Assembly: GCA_016722045.1 (NCBI GenBank)
Contig: JADKGY010000035.1
Location: forward strand, 62,001 to 126,000
Source of the DNA: Candidatus Opimibacter skivensis
GTDB taxonomy: Bacteria > Bacteroidota > Bacteroidia > Chitinophagales > Saprospiraceae
Length of the DNA: 64,000 nucleotides
Direction: 5' to 3'
Shown here one piece after another: positions 44,636-54,161 of this stretch (its first letter is position 1; each line of letters begins with the position of its first letter). A program made the translations under genes and the position numbers. Under the pieces are notes generated by a model. That model saw nothing but the letters and a program-made list of their open reading frames with translations. It was not told where the DNA came from and ran no database searches.

Positions 44636-44742
44636 AATCGGGACAAATATAAATGAATGTTCATTCTTTTATAATAAAATGAAAAATATTTTTCCTATCA
44701 AAGTGTCTTCGGGATTTGTTGATGATCACATTGATCAAGATG

Positions 44743-45091
44743 TCGCTCCTACGGAGCTCAGACAACACGCTTGGCTTCGTCCGTTACAGAGATTACTCTC
44801 CTACGGAGCTTTGAAGTCCAAATTTTTAAAACCTGGTTTTTACAGAAGTGCTGGTGCATAAATAGCTCCATCGGAGCGTAATCTCTGTAACAGATAAATT
44901 CAGAAAACCACAAGAGCTCAGTAGGAGCGTAATCTCTGTAACAGATAAATTCAGAAAACCACAAGAGCTCAGTAGGAGCGTAATCTCTGTAGCTGACAAA
45001 TACAAAAACCTTGCGAGCTCCGGAGGAGCGACATCTCTGTAACAGACAAATACAAAAACCTTGCGAGCTCCGGAGGAGCGACATCTTTGAG
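44743..45091. repeat. 50/51-bp tandem repeat array with inverted copy
   Basis: Units begin at 44863, 44914, 44965, 45015 and 45065, with GAGCTCnnnnGGAGCG palindromic heads and CATCTCTGTAACAGACAAA-type bodies. An inverted, more divergent unit pair lies at 44743-44812. The whole unit is conserved, with no variable spacer, so it is not CRISPR. It lies between the TetR gene and the long susC upstream region. Confidence 0.85.
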
Positions 45092-45260
45092 TGGAGATAA
45101 CCGTATTTAATAGGATATCAAACAAATTTGCAGTGCACTTTCTCTTTCTTCAATCTCCTTCTTTCTTCTCCTTCCAAATTCCATGTTCCTTGGTCCTTAT
45201 TCAGAATTCCCTTTTTTCATTCTCCTTCCAAATTCCTTGCTCACTATTCCTCATTCCAAA

Positions 45261-45307
45261 TTTTTTTTTGAATACATAATGTGTCAGCATTATGTATTTA
45301 AAAAAAA
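45261..45307. repeat. Perfect long palindrome with T/A-tract ends
   Basis: T9-G-AATACATAATG-TGTCAG-CATTATGTATT-T-A8 gives an 11-bp perfect stem whose T and A tracts also pair. Because the T-tract precedes the stem on either strand, it does not look like an ordinary intrinsic terminator. It is followed by a small CGCCC/GGGCG hairpin at 45311-45330. Confidence 0.75.
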
Positions 45308-45330
45308 TCGCCCCGCTTGCATCAGGGCGA

Positions 45331-46250
45331 AAATCAATTCAAAACCAAATAGTAATATTCTTGATCGTTAGGACATGATCGAACACATCTTCGACATTGA
45401 TCGGTTGTAGAGACGCGATTTATTGCGTCTTCGTTGGGTCGGTAATTATTTCATCAATAGAATATCCTGACCATTTACATAAGACGCATTTTATTTTCAA
45501 AGGTTGCATTGATATTTTATTTCATTTCGAAAGATCTGAATGTCATTTTCTTCCATCTGAAGTGAATTGTCTGGCACGCGACATTTATTTAAACAGCATT
45601 TCACAATGATTCAGATTTTATGCTCATTCATTCATCTATTAAACGATTTGTTTCATCTGCTCCGGTTTATCATTCATCCACTAAAGTGATTTTTTCATAG
45701 CTCGACTAAACACAAAAGCAGCCTGTTATCGTTGACCGTAATTTGAATATAACATATTGTTTATGAGTTGTTTATAACGGATTATTAACGCCTTCACCAT
45801 CAATAATGTTGCCTGAAAAATATTATCTGTTTTTTAAAGGGCTAGATGAAGCCGCAGATGCAATCATTGCTTTATCAATGTGAACGTGAGTGAGTTAGCT
45901 GAAAATAATAAAATGAAAAAAATGAAATTGAATCGTTTTTCGTGGATTCATCATGATCATTGAAAGGCTACGCATTAAAATAAAACTTGACTAAAGGATT
46001 TCAAATATTTGTTTGATCTCAATTTAAAATCAGATACTTACATGCATTCACTGATTTTATTTTTTAAACTTCTTTATCACCATCAAATTTCTATTTATCA
46101 AAAGTTAATAATTTATTAAATCCATTTCACCTCTACTGAAAAGCAAAATAAGCAGCACGATTCACCACCATTCGTTTTGAACGTTGATTGCAATATTTCA
46201 TTTGCATCGACATGATCATTTATTATTCATTAATCTTTAAACATGATGAT
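45331..46250. other. Long non-coding upstream region of the SusC/SusD operon
   Basis: About 920 bp, very AT-rich, without a supported gene. Repeated ATTCATT/TTCATC-like motifs are scattered through it. The promoter of the SusC operon and possibly a leader transcript must lie here, but no clear TTTG-N19-TAnnTTTG pair could be fixed. Confidence 0.5.
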
Positions 46251-49200
46251 ATGAGGAATTTTATTCTGCTTATTGGTTTTTTCCTGTTGAGCATTACGCT
46301 CGCGCAGGCACAACGTACCATCAAGGGTACGATCATTGATCCGAATGGAGAGCCCGTGATCGGCGCCAGTGTGATGGTGGTCGGTACTACGGTGGGTACA
46401 GTTTCAGATTTCAATGGTGCATACGAACTCGTTGTCCCGCAAGGTTCATCTACGATTCAGTTTGCCTACACAGGTTATCAAACCCAGACAGCCAATCTGG
46501 GCGCATCTAACATCGTCGATATCACGCTCGTCGAAGGTGTCGTCTTAGAAACAGCAGTCGTCACTGCCCTTGGTATTTCCCGCGATAAAAAAGAACTCGG
46601 GTACGCTATTGAGAAAGTAGACGGTGAGGATATTCAACTCAAAGGCGAAAACGATGTCCTGCGTGCACTACAGGGAAAAGTTGCCGGTGTCAATATCATC
46701 GGAAGCTCAAGTCAACCGGGCAGTGCGACTCGTTTGACCATCAGAGGTAATACATCTTTCCTTGGCGACAACCAGGCATTGTATGTAGTCGATGGTATTC
46801 CATTCGATGGTTCTTCCTATGGAGCATCTTTCCAATTGACAGGCGGAGGTGCATATGGAAACAGAATGGCCGATCTTGATCCGAATAATATTGAGAATAT
46901 CACGATTCTCAAAGGCGCAACAGCTGCAGCACTCTATGGAAGCCGCGCTTCACGTGGTGTAGTCATCATCACAACGAAATCAGGTTCCAACAAAAAAAGA
47001 GATGGCCTCCATATTGAAATTTCTTCCGGCATGACAGGTGAATCCATTACGTCAATACCTAATCTTCAGAATAAATATGGTACAGGCACTGGATTTAGCT
47101 ATTCCGGAGCGAATGGCTCCTGGGGCGCTGCATTCCCTGGTGCCGTGGACTATCCTACCATTGACTCCATCAACCATTGGTTCAGAGCTACTGCTCCTGC
47201 GTCATATGCACGACTTAGAGAACTTGGTACTCCGGGCGTGACACCACGTGTTGTTTACCAGGCCTATCCGGATAATGTGAAATCACTTTTCCACAATGGA
47301 ACAATGCTTGACAATTCTGTCACATTGAGCACCAGCCTTGGAAATAATGGCGCATTCGTTGCCACGGTATCTCAACTCAATCATGATGGTATCATACCGA
47401 ATAGCTCATACGACAAGACAAGTGTATCCGTGGGTGGCAACAATGAATTCGCTGGTGGATTTAAGATCGGCGCTAATATATCGTATACCTCTTCATTGCA
47501 AAAAGGATTGCAAGGCGGTGCTATTGCTTCAGCGCAGACTTCATCATACATGGCGAGATCTCTTTACCTGGGCCGTAGTTGGGATATTGCAGGCCAGCCA
47601 TATGAAGATCCTGTCACCCATGAAAGTATCTTTTTTGTAGGCCGGGGTAGTGCGGACAATCCGAAATGGTCATCCAAATACAATGGATTCAATTCTGATG
47701 TATCACGCACCATCGTCAATCTGAATGCGGGCTATGCTATCGATAAACTTTTTGATATCGATTACAGAATCGGTCTGAACACCTATGATCAGAATGATCT
47801 TGAATGGTATCGCCCTGGTTCAAGAGGTGCTAATGGTTTGGGCCAGGTCATCTCCGGGTACAATCAATTTGAAGAAATCGAATCCATCCTCATGCTGAGC
47901 AAGAGAGTGCGATTCAATGACAACTTTGCTATTCAGGCCAGAGTGGGTCACAATATCAATCAACGCACTGTCAATTCACAAAACATTGTAGGAAGTCAGA
48001 TGCTTGATTTCAACATCCTTGATATTGACAATACCATTTCACAAGTGACCGGTGGAGGTAATTACAACAGGCAACGATTGATCGGTGTATTCGGTGAATT
48101 GACGTTTGATGTGAAATCATATTTATTTCTCACACTGACAGGAAGAAATGACTGGTCATCTACATTACCGGTTGCCAACCGATCATTCTTCTACCCTTCT
48201 GCAAGTCTTGCCTTTGTATTTACAGAAGCACTTGGTATGAGTCCAACAGGATTTTTATCAAGCGGCAAATTAAGAGTGAACTGGGCGAAGGTTGGACACT
48301 CACCTGATCCATATAGTATTGATCCGATCTATTTTGTCAATCTCGGAGAACCTGACAATCTTACTGCAGGTGTTCGTGATATTGATTTTCCATTTAATGG
48401 CCATGCCGGATTGACATTGGAAAATACATTGAAAGATCCTAATCTGAAACCTGAGTTCACGACAAATAAAGAACTTGGTCTTGAACTTTCATTCCTGAAT
48501 AACAGAGTAACTCTTGATGCTGCAGTGTATGAAACTGTCAGTACGGATCAATTAGCTCCACTGACTCTTCCTACGGCATCGGGTTATGATGCTTTCTATA
48601 CTAATTTTGGAAACTTAAGATCACGAGGTGCAGAAATCACACTTGGCCTCACACCTGTTCGCTCGAAAGATTTCCAATGGAATATCAGTGGTGCGTTTAC
48701 AAAATACAAAACAACAGTTGAAGAGCTTTTTGGTGATGTCAATGAGATTGAAATCCGCGCATTATTCGGTGGATCGATTACACCTGTCTTGAGAGTTGGT
48801 GAAGAATATGGTGTATTCAGAGGAACAGTTAGCGCACGCGACAATGAAGGAAATCTATTGATTGATCCAAGCAATGGTACAGTGTTGAATGCAAATCATG
48901 AAGAAATCATCGGTAATCCAAATCCTGATTTCACACTGGGTATTGTCAATAGTTTTACCTGGAAAGGATTTAGCCTTGGTGCAGTACTAGACTGGAAACA
49001 AGGAGGTGATCTGTATTCAGAATCCGTCAATGAAGAACTCGGACGTGGTGTACTCGCATTCCAAGCGGATCATCGTGAGTTAGGTGCAGTCATTCCGGGA
49101 GTGTATGGTAATGCAGTCACATTGCAACCCATACTGGATGAGAATGGAAATAAAATTAAAAATCAAACACTCGTCGAACAAAATGACTTATGGTTCGGAT

Positions 49201-49499
49201 CATCATTTGGTGCCAATGCGCAGGATGAATGGCTAGTGTTTGATGCCACTGTGATTCGTTTACGTGAAATTTCTTTAGGCTATACTATTTCTTCAAAGAC
49301 ACTGGGACATAGTCCGATCAAAGGCATTACCATAAGTCTTGTAGGTCGTAACCTTTGGTACAAAGCTCCAAACTTTCCAAAGGATGCCCATTTCGATCCT
49401 GAGACAAATACGTTTGGGGATGCCAATTTCCAGGGATTCGAATTTCAGAATCTTCCATCGATCAGGCGCTTTGGGGCCAATGTTAAACTCACATTTTAA
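46251..49499 (+). CDS. SusC/RagA-type TonB-linked outer-membrane transporter
   Basis: A 1082-aa protein from the ATG at 46251 (signal peptide MRNFILLIGFFLLSITLAQA); the upstream extension is unsupported. Residues about 20-100 are a carboxypeptidase-regulatory-like domain (TIKGTIIDPNGEPVIGASVM). About 115-230 form the plug (VDGIPFDGSSYG, NPNNIENITILKGATAAALYG, SRASRGVVIITTKSG). The rest is the 22-strand barrel, ending RRFGANVKLTF with a terminal aromatic. It imports a large substrate with TonB energy. SusD follows after 9 bp. No glycosidase is nearby, so the substrate may be peptide or another polymer. Confidence 0.95.
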   Translation: MRNFILLIGFFLLSITLAQAQRTIKGTIIDPNGEPVIGASVMVVGTTVGTVSDFNGAYELVVPQGSSTIQFAYTGYQTQTANLGASNIVDITLVEGVVLETAVVTALGISRDKKELGYAIEKVDGEDIQLKGENDVLRALQGKVAGVNIIGSSSQPGSATRLTIRGNTSFLGDNQALYVVDGIPFDGSSYGASFQLTGGGAYGNRMADLDPNNIENITILKGATAAALYGSRASRGVVIITTKSGSNKKRDGLHIEISSGMTGESITSIPNLQNKYGTGTGFSYSGANGSWGAAFPGAVDYPTIDSINHWFRATAPASYARLRELGTPGVTPRVVYQAYPDNVKSLFHNGTMLDNSVTLSTSLGNNGAFVATVSQLNHDGIIPNSSYDKTSVSVGGNNEFAGGFKIGANISYTSSLQKGLQGGAIASAQTSSYMARSLYLGRSWDIAGQPYEDPVTHESIFFVGRGSADNPKWSSKYNGFNSDVSRTIVNLNAGYAIDKLFDIDYRIGLNTYDQNDLEWYRPGSRGANGLGQVISGYNQFEEIESILMLSKRVRFNDNFAIQARVGHNINQRTVNSQNIVGSQMLDFNILDIDNTISQVTGGGNYNRQRLIGVFGELTFDVKSYLFLTLTGRNDWSSTLPVANRSFFYPSASLAFVFTEALGMSPTGFLSSGKLRVNWAKVGHSPDPYSIDPIYFVNLGEPDNLTAGVRDIDFPFNGHAGLTLENTLKDPNLKPEFTTNKELGLELSFLNNRVTLDAAVYETVSTDQLAPLTLPTASGYDAFYTNFGNLRSRGAEITLGLTPVRSKDFQWNISGAFTKYKTTVEELFGDVNEIEIRALFGGSITPVLRVGEEYGVFRGTVSARDNEGNLLIDPSNGTVLNANHEEIIGNPNPDFTLGIVNSFTWKGFSLGAVLDWKQGGDLYSESVNEELGRGVLAFQADHRELGAVIPGVYGNAVTLQPILDENGNKIKNQTLVEQNDLWFGSSFGANAQDEWLVFDATVIRLREISLGYTISSKTLGHSPIKGITISLVGRNLWYKAPNFPKDAHFDPETNTFGDANFQGFEFQNLPSIRRFGANVKLTF

Positions 49500-49508
49500 T
49501 TTACAAAA

Positions 49509-51113
49509 ATGAAAAACATAAAAATTAAAATAGCAGCACTCATCATGGTTTTATTTGTGGTGAGTTGCAAAGATTTTCTGGACATCAATGATGATCCGAA
49601 CAATCCGACGAAAGCAGAACTCAGTACGATCTTACCCTACACCGAGGCTAATATGTTTGGTGCACTTGGATTTGGTACAGCCGGCATTACGGATATTCTC
49701 GGGGTCTATACGCATCAGATTGTTCAACGTGGCAACCAGGATGATTACAAAGTGCAGGCAAATGAATTTTCACTGACACAGTGCTGGGAAAAATTATATG
49801 CTGTTGGTCTGCCCGATCTCAATCAGATCATCAAGCAAGCCGGAGAAGAACATAAGCCAGTGTATTCAGGAATAGCCAGGGCATTGAAAGCAAATATGTT
49901 TTCAGTCATGGTAGATCTCTGGGGTAATATCGCTTATTCTGAAGCAGGTGATCCTTCCAAATTTCCATTTCCTCACTATGATTCCGGTGAAGCGATTTAT
50001 GCAGATGTGCTGACACAACTCGATGCTGCTATTGCAGATTTGCAGGCAGGAGGTCCGCGACCCGGAGCTGATGATCTTATCTACGGTGGTGATCCTGCAA
50101 AATGGATCAAGTATGCGAATTCGGTAAAGTTGAGTGTCTATAATAAACTCCGGTTGACCAGTCTTTACAATTCAGCAGCAGTGACTGCTTTGCTTTCTCA
50201 GCCACTTATTTCTTCCGTATCTGAAGATTTTCAATTGAGGTATACGACTTCGATTTCTCCTGAAAATCGTAATCCGGGTTTTGTAAGAGAATACGCACAG
50301 AATAATCCACAGTATTTTATCTCTCCGTATTTCTACCTTCTGATGAAAGGTGAACAAGCCTGTCAGAATTCATTACTGGTCGGAATCCATGATCCACGTA
50401 TTCCATACTACTTCTACAATCAATTGGTACCGGGCGAACCTGCGCAGAATCCTGAATCCTATCGTGATGGCGGATTCCTGAGCATGTGGTTTGGATCGTA
50501 CAATCGGGATCCGAATGAAGGTTTTGACCAGGCCTTATCACAGACCGTAGTTGGATTATATCCTGTAGGTGGTGCATATGACAATGGATCAGGCGCGGAT
50601 GCCAGCGGTGACCTTGGATTGAAAGGAGCAGGAGCACAGCGGCTACTGACAGCTGCTTGTGTGGATTATATACGTGCTGAACTCGCATTGACAGAAAATA
50701 CAAGTGATAATGCACGGGTCCTCCTGGCCAGTGCGATTTCAAAATCATTTGCTGAAGTCAATGCAGCGGCTTCCATCGCAGGAGCACCCGCTATCTCATC
50801 ATCAGATGTGACCGCATATTCAGATGCTGTCCTTGCCTTGTTTGATGCAGGAGATGCGAATAAAAAGCTGGAAGTGATCATGACGCAGAAATGGATTCAG
50901 GAATTCGGTTCAGGTACAGAAGCATACTGCGATATCCGTCGCACAGGATATCCACAAGTGTGTGACCCTGCGCAGGACTTAAACGAATTTTCTATTCAGA
51001 CAAATCCGTATCCGGTTTCATTACCCTACAGCGGTAATGATCTGACGAATAATGGAAATGCTCCGGCACAACGCAATCAATACACGGACAAAATCTTCTG
51101 GGATATTAATTAA
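49509..51113 (+). CDS. SusD/RagB-family substrate-binding lipoprotein
   Basis: A 534-aa lipoprotein (lipobox VLFVVSC, C20) that caps the SusC transporter on the cell surface. The SusD start DFLDINDDPNNPTKAELSTI is typical, followed by the TPR-like helical core (VYSGIARALKANMFSVMVDLWG, GEAIYADVLTQLDAAIADL). The C-terminal region, EAYCDIRRTGYP, and the end NQYTDKIFWDIN are conserved in this subfamily. It lies 9 bp after susC and 11 bp before a third lipoprotein, so the three are one operon. Confidence 0.95.
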   Translation: MKNIKIKIAALIMVLFVVSCKDFLDINDDPNNPTKAELSTILPYTEANMFGALGFGTAGITDILGVYTHQIVQRGNQDDYKVQANEFSLTQCWEKLYAVGLPDLNQIIKQAGEEHKPVYSGIARALKANMFSVMVDLWGNIAYSEAGDPSKFPFPHYDSGEAIYADVLTQLDAAIADLQAGGPRPGADDLIYGGDPAKWIKYANSVKLSVYNKLRLTSLYNSAAVTALLSQPLISSVSEDFQLRYTTSISPENRNPGFVREYAQNNPQYFISPYFYLLMKGEQACQNSLLVGIHDPRIPYYFYNQLVPGEPAQNPESYRDGGFLSMWFGSYNRDPNEGFDQALSQTVVGLYPVGGAYDNGSGADASGDLGLKGAGAQRLLTAACVDYIRAELALTENTSDNARVLLASAISKSFAEVNAAASIAGAPAISSSDVTAYSDAVLALFDAGDANKKLEVIMTQKWIQEFGSGTEAYCDIRRTGYPQVCDPAQDLNEFSIQTNPYPVSLPYSGNDLTNNGNAPAQRNQYTDKIFWDIN

Positions 51114-51124
51114 TTCACTAACCA

Positions 51125-52048
51125 ATGAAAAACAACAACATGAAAAATATTTCATATTTAATCTCCCTGGTCTGCCTCGGTATATTCTGGCTGAGTTGTA
51201 AAGATGATGTCCGCATTCCGGAATATCAACTGGGTGCAAACCTTCGGCTCGTCATGGATCCTGACCATTCATTTATCAATTCCACTACTGTATCGACAGA
51301 CTTCATAGCCTTTGATGCGTATAGTGAGAATAAGGATCTTGATCATGTAGATATCGTGATCACCTATAAAGGGCAGGATCATTTATTCAAGAGATATTCA
51401 CAGGAAGATTTCAGTACAGGTTCAGTAAGTGGTCAATTTAATGGTGGCGATCTTGCTTCATGGTTTGGCATACCGGGATTTGCTGATGGTTCGCGAGGAG
51501 GTAATTTTTTGATCCATCCGATTGTTACACTTGATGATGGAAGGATCTATCCAAGCTTTGTACATACCTCGGCTACTGACAGTATACTCAATATCGGCAC
51601 AGGGCCTTTAGGTAGTGTGGGCACAGGTGCATTCACATTGCAAAAGGGAACGGCCATACTTTGTCCACCTGTTGATATCTCAGGAAACTATAAAGTCGTA
51701 TCGGCCACTGGTCAGTCAACAGATGGATGTTGTCCCGATGTTGTCACTGTCTCCGGCAATATAGTAGCCATTAATGGCCTGGCAGGATCCAGTACCAATT
51801 TCAGTGTGTCTGATATTACAGGCGGCCTGTATTTTGCATGGTATGCGGTATATGGCATTACAGGTCCTGATGATTCTCCCGGAGAGTTTCTTTTTAATTG
51901 CAATGAAGTGACTATTGTCAATACGCAGGAACCCTTTGGCACAGCTGTGCAAGGGGAAGGCGTTTATGATGCATCAGCCGGTACCATTACCTATACATGG
52001 TCCAATGGATTCGCGGATACCGGTACAGTAATTTTGCAAAAGCAATAA
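51125..52048 (+). CDS. Third lipoprotein of the SusC/D operon, unknown family
   Basis: A 307-aa lipoprotein with lipobox IFWLSC; the second ATG (51140) is also possible. It begins like other SusD-adjacent surface proteins with CKDDVRIPEY then beta-rich repeats. A CCP-containing mid region (DGCCPDVVTVSGN) and the closing GEGVYDASAGTITYTWSNG resemble the calycin/beta-sandwich C-terminal part of surface lipoproteins in Bacteroidota nutrient operons. A surface glycan/peptide-binding role like SusE/F is inferred from position. A perfect palindromic terminator follows. Confidence 0.82.
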   Translation: MKNNNMKNISYLISLVCLGIFWLSCKDDVRIPEYQLGANLRLVMDPDHSFINSTTVSTDFIAFDAYSENKDLDHVDIVITYKGQDHLFKRYSQEDFSTGSVSGQFNGGDLASWFGIPGFADGSRGGNFLIHPIVTLDDGRIYPSFVHTSATDSILNIGTGPLGSVGTGAFTLQKGTAILCPPVDISGNYKVVSATGQSTDGCCPDVVTVSGNIVAINGLAGSSTNFSVSDITGGLYFAWYAVYGITGPDDSPGEFLFNCNEVTIVNTQEPFGTAVQGEGVYDASAGTITYTWSNGFADTGTVILQKQ

Positions 52049-52082
52049 TTAAAACCGGATCCGGTCAAAAAAGGATTTCTTC

Positions 52083-52120
52083 AAAAAGAAAAGACGCGAA
52101 TATTCGCGTCTTTTCTTTTT
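52083..52120. terminator. Perfect 38-bp palindromic terminator
   Basis: AAAAAGAAAAGACGCGAAT and its exact complement form a 19-bp perfect stem with a T-rich 3' side, 35 bp after the third gene of the SusC operon. It would terminate in both directions. 52121-52582 otherwise contains no supported gene. Confidence 0.85.
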
Positions 52121-52582
52121 ATAGGCTACTCATTTGGTAATTACGGGAGAAGAGAATGACACAGGTATCCAATCAAATACTGACCGGAGTCCGTCCACAT
52201 TTTTTATCAAGGCTTATTCATTTTATTTTTTTTAAAAAGGTTGGGTGCAATGGGTCTAATGTAGCTGACAAAAATATTTTTTTCGATGAAACGTGCTTTG
52301 CAAAGGATAAAATGTTGAATATGGATATAAAAAAAGAATGAACAAGAGTTAGATAAAGATTTACTAAAATTGAAAATTGAATAGTTTACGACATTTTATA
52401 AATCGTTTCACCATCAGAATAAAATGAATGGTCGCTTCTTTAAAATATCCAGGCAGCATAACATGGATTCATCTCGTTTGACAGTAATGATTTAGCAATG
52501 TATCGCTACATATACTTTTTAGACCAGGTATAGTATGAAGGTGGATCTCTTTGTTGTATCACAGATCAACCCTCATGACAAA

Positions 52583-53188
52583 ATGAAAAACAAGCCGTTA
52601 AGTGATTACAAGAAAAAAAAATTAATTGAATCGTTTTGCGATGAGCTGACAGCTACGCAGGCTGCTCACCGACTCAACCTCGATCGCAATACGGTCAACA
52701 AATACTTCAGACGGATTCGGGAGTGTATTGCCGCCTACCGGGAATATCAGAAGATGAACCTGATGATCACTGTGATCAATACACCTGACAAACAGATTGA
52801 TTCTGTTGTAAAAAATATTCCTTCATCGGGTTCACAGGACAGTGAATTTCCGATTCGCATCATGTGTCTTGAAGGGCAATTGCTCACGGATATCGATATA
52901 CAACTGGCACTGAACGGATCAAAATACATGATGAATGTTTCCGGGTACTTCGAATCAGCTGTCAATGGAAATGCCCATAGCAAACAGCATGGAGTTGATT
53001 GTAGCGATCTTCATCGGATTGCAGATGATTTCCATTCGTTTACGACCAGTCGTTTTAAAAAATTCTTTGGGATTAAAAATGAATATGCTTACCTGTATGT
53101 CAAGGAAGCGGAATTTGTATTTAATGAAAAGGATTCATCACGCCGGGAGAAGGTATTGAATAAGATGACGGATCAGATATTTGTGTGA
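52583..53188 (+). CDS. IS1595-transposase-like protein lacking the catalytic region (domesticated or dead)
   Basis: A 201-aa protein starting MKNKPLSDYKKKKLIESFC at 52583; an in-frame ATG at 52535 is the alternative. Residues about 5-60 match the N-terminal helix-turn-helix of IS1595 transposases (DELTATQAAHRLNLDRNTVN, KYFRRIRECI). The C-terminal part (about 145-201, RFKKFFGIKNEYAYLYVKEA then EFVFNEKD) matches their end. The middle is short and lacks the DDE signature (no ELDESYFG-like segment). No terminal inverted repeats were seen. It may be a regulator derived from a transposase, or a truncated remnant; the frame being intact favours the former. Confidence 0.68.
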   Translation: MKNKPLSDYKKKKLIESFCDELTATQAAHRLNLDRNTVNKYFRRIRECIAAYREYQKMNLMITVINTPDKQIDSVVKNIPSSGSQDSEFPIRIMCLEGQLLTDIDIQLALNGSKYMMNVSGYFESAVNGNAHSKQHGVDCSDLHRIADDFHSFTTSRFKKFFGIKNEYAYLYVKEAEFVFNEKDSSRREKVLNKMTDQIFV

Positions 53189-53202
53189 TTGATTCTAAGT
53201 CT

Positions 53203-53248
53203 GTTACAAAAGTCGGGGCGTTTGCAAAACGCCCCGACTTTTTGTAAC
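53203..53248. repeat. Dispersed GTCGGGGCG hairpin, also a possible terminator
   Basis: GTTACAAAAGTCGGGGCG, a TTTGCAAAA loop and CGCCCCGACTTTTTGTAAC form a near-perfect 18-bp stem 14 bp after the transposase-like gene. The same hairpin core occurs inside the long direct repeats at 14738-14990 and 17077-17310. Confidence 0.8.
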
Positions 53249-53361
53249 CGGAAAAAAATCCTGGAACTTCGGAGCTCTTAAATTAGCCTCTTTTCAATAC
53301 GACATCTTTTTCTTTTCTATAGTCGGGGGAGGCAGAAGGAGTAATTTATTAAGATTATCCC

Positions 53362-53409
53362 TTCGTAAACGTTTGTAAACGTTTACATACGTTTACAAAC
53401 GTTTACGAA
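53362..53409. promoter_or_regulatory. Stacked GTAAACGTTTAC palindromes upstream of ssb
   Basis: Two perfect 20-bp inverted copies (TTCGTAAACGTTTGTAAACG and complement) flank 8 bp. At the left lies TGTAAACGTTTACA (53374-53387), a 14-bp perfect palindrome matching the LacI/CcpA-type operator consensus, with further half sites on both sides. It lies 97 bp before ssb. A multi-site operator is likely; a structural hairpin is the alternative. Confidence 0.6.
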
Positions 53410-53505
53410 ACGAATCTTTTCTTTCCACCACCCCACATTTGCAACGCCCCTTCAAACGGTGGAGGGAATAACTAAAATCAGTTTCACAATCAAAATTATC
53501 ACAGT

Positions 53506-53853
53506 ATGTTTTCAACAGTTGACAACCGCGTACAGCTTATCGGATTTCTTGGCCAGGAAATAGAAGTCAAGGAATATGCCGAAGGCAAAAAAAAGGCCCA
53601 CATGTCGATGGCCACACACGAATACCGCAAAGCTGATGACGGCAAAAAAGAAACCATCACCATCTGGCACAATCTCACCGCCTGGGACAAGACCGCCGAA
53701 AACATGGCCAAGATCTTCCACAAAGGCCAGCGCCTCTACATCGAAGGCAAACTCACCTACAGAGAATACACGACGAATGATAATATCAAAAAACAATCAA
53801 CAGAAATCGTCGTGTCCGATTTTAAGAAGCTTGAGCCTGCGGATAAGAACTAG
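53506..53853 (+). CDS. ssb: Single-stranded DNA-binding protein
   Basis: A 115-aa OB-fold protein: DNRVQLIGFLGQEIEVKEYA, KKAHMSMATHEYR, TIWHNLTAWDKTAENMAKIF, HKGQRLYIEGKLTYREYTT are the usual SSB strands. It is short, without the acidic C-terminal tail (DDDIPF) used to recruit replication partners, so it resembles the small accessory SSBs of Bacteroidota rather than the main housekeeping copy. It is preceded by a stack of palindromic sites and followed by a terminator, so it is probably an independently regulated single gene. Confidence 0.95.
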   Translation: MFSTVDNRVQLIGFLGQEIEVKEYAEGKKKAHMSMATHEYRKADDGKKETITIWHNLTAWDKTAENMAKIFHKGQRLYIEGKLTYREYTTNDNIKKQSTEIVVSDFKKLEPADKN

Positions 53854-53948
53854 CGCTGGCTTCGACCGCTCTCACACGTTGTGTGAGTTAGCTTGCTCAG
53901 CCACCGCTAAATTCCAAAACGGAATAATAATTAGTTTGCCGAAACATG

Positions 53949-54006
53949 GCCCACCCGCATCCAAAAAGTTGGTTAGCTGTTTTCAACTAGGGTGGGCTTT
54001 TTTAAT
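53949..54006 (+). terminator. Intrinsic terminator after ssb
   Basis: GCCCACCC (53949-53956) and GGGTGGGC (53990-53997) pair around a 33-nt loop that contains an inner AGTTGG/CAACT stem, followed by nine T-rich bases. A similar AAGCCCATC/GAGGTGGGCTT pair occurs at 54095-54151. Confidence 0.7.
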
Positions 54007-54161
54007 ACATAAAGTAGAAGGCGGTGGTTCGACTTGCTTGACTCATCCTCATGCTGCAGCTCACCAACCGAATATCGCGTCTCTACAATCAATAAGCCCA
54101 TCTAAGATTTGTTTTCAATTCTGGTGAAGCGATATAAATTGAGGTGGGCTTTCTTAAAATA

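Noticed and set aside
44863..45091. CRISPR-like array
   Set aside because: The whole 50/51-bp unit is conserved and tandem, with no unique spacers and no cas genes in the window.
46223..49499. Carbohydrate utilisation locus assignment for SusC/D
   Set aside because: No glycoside hydrolase, lyase or sulfatase lies in the window, so the substrate class was left open.
52156..52341. 61-codon plus-strand frame after the SusC operon terminator
   Set aside because: No domain, signal or conserved pattern; likely chance in AT-rich DNA.
53362..53409. Replication origin iterons
   Set aside because: Only one compact palindromic cluster, no DnaA boxes, AT-rich unwinding region or rep gene nearby.
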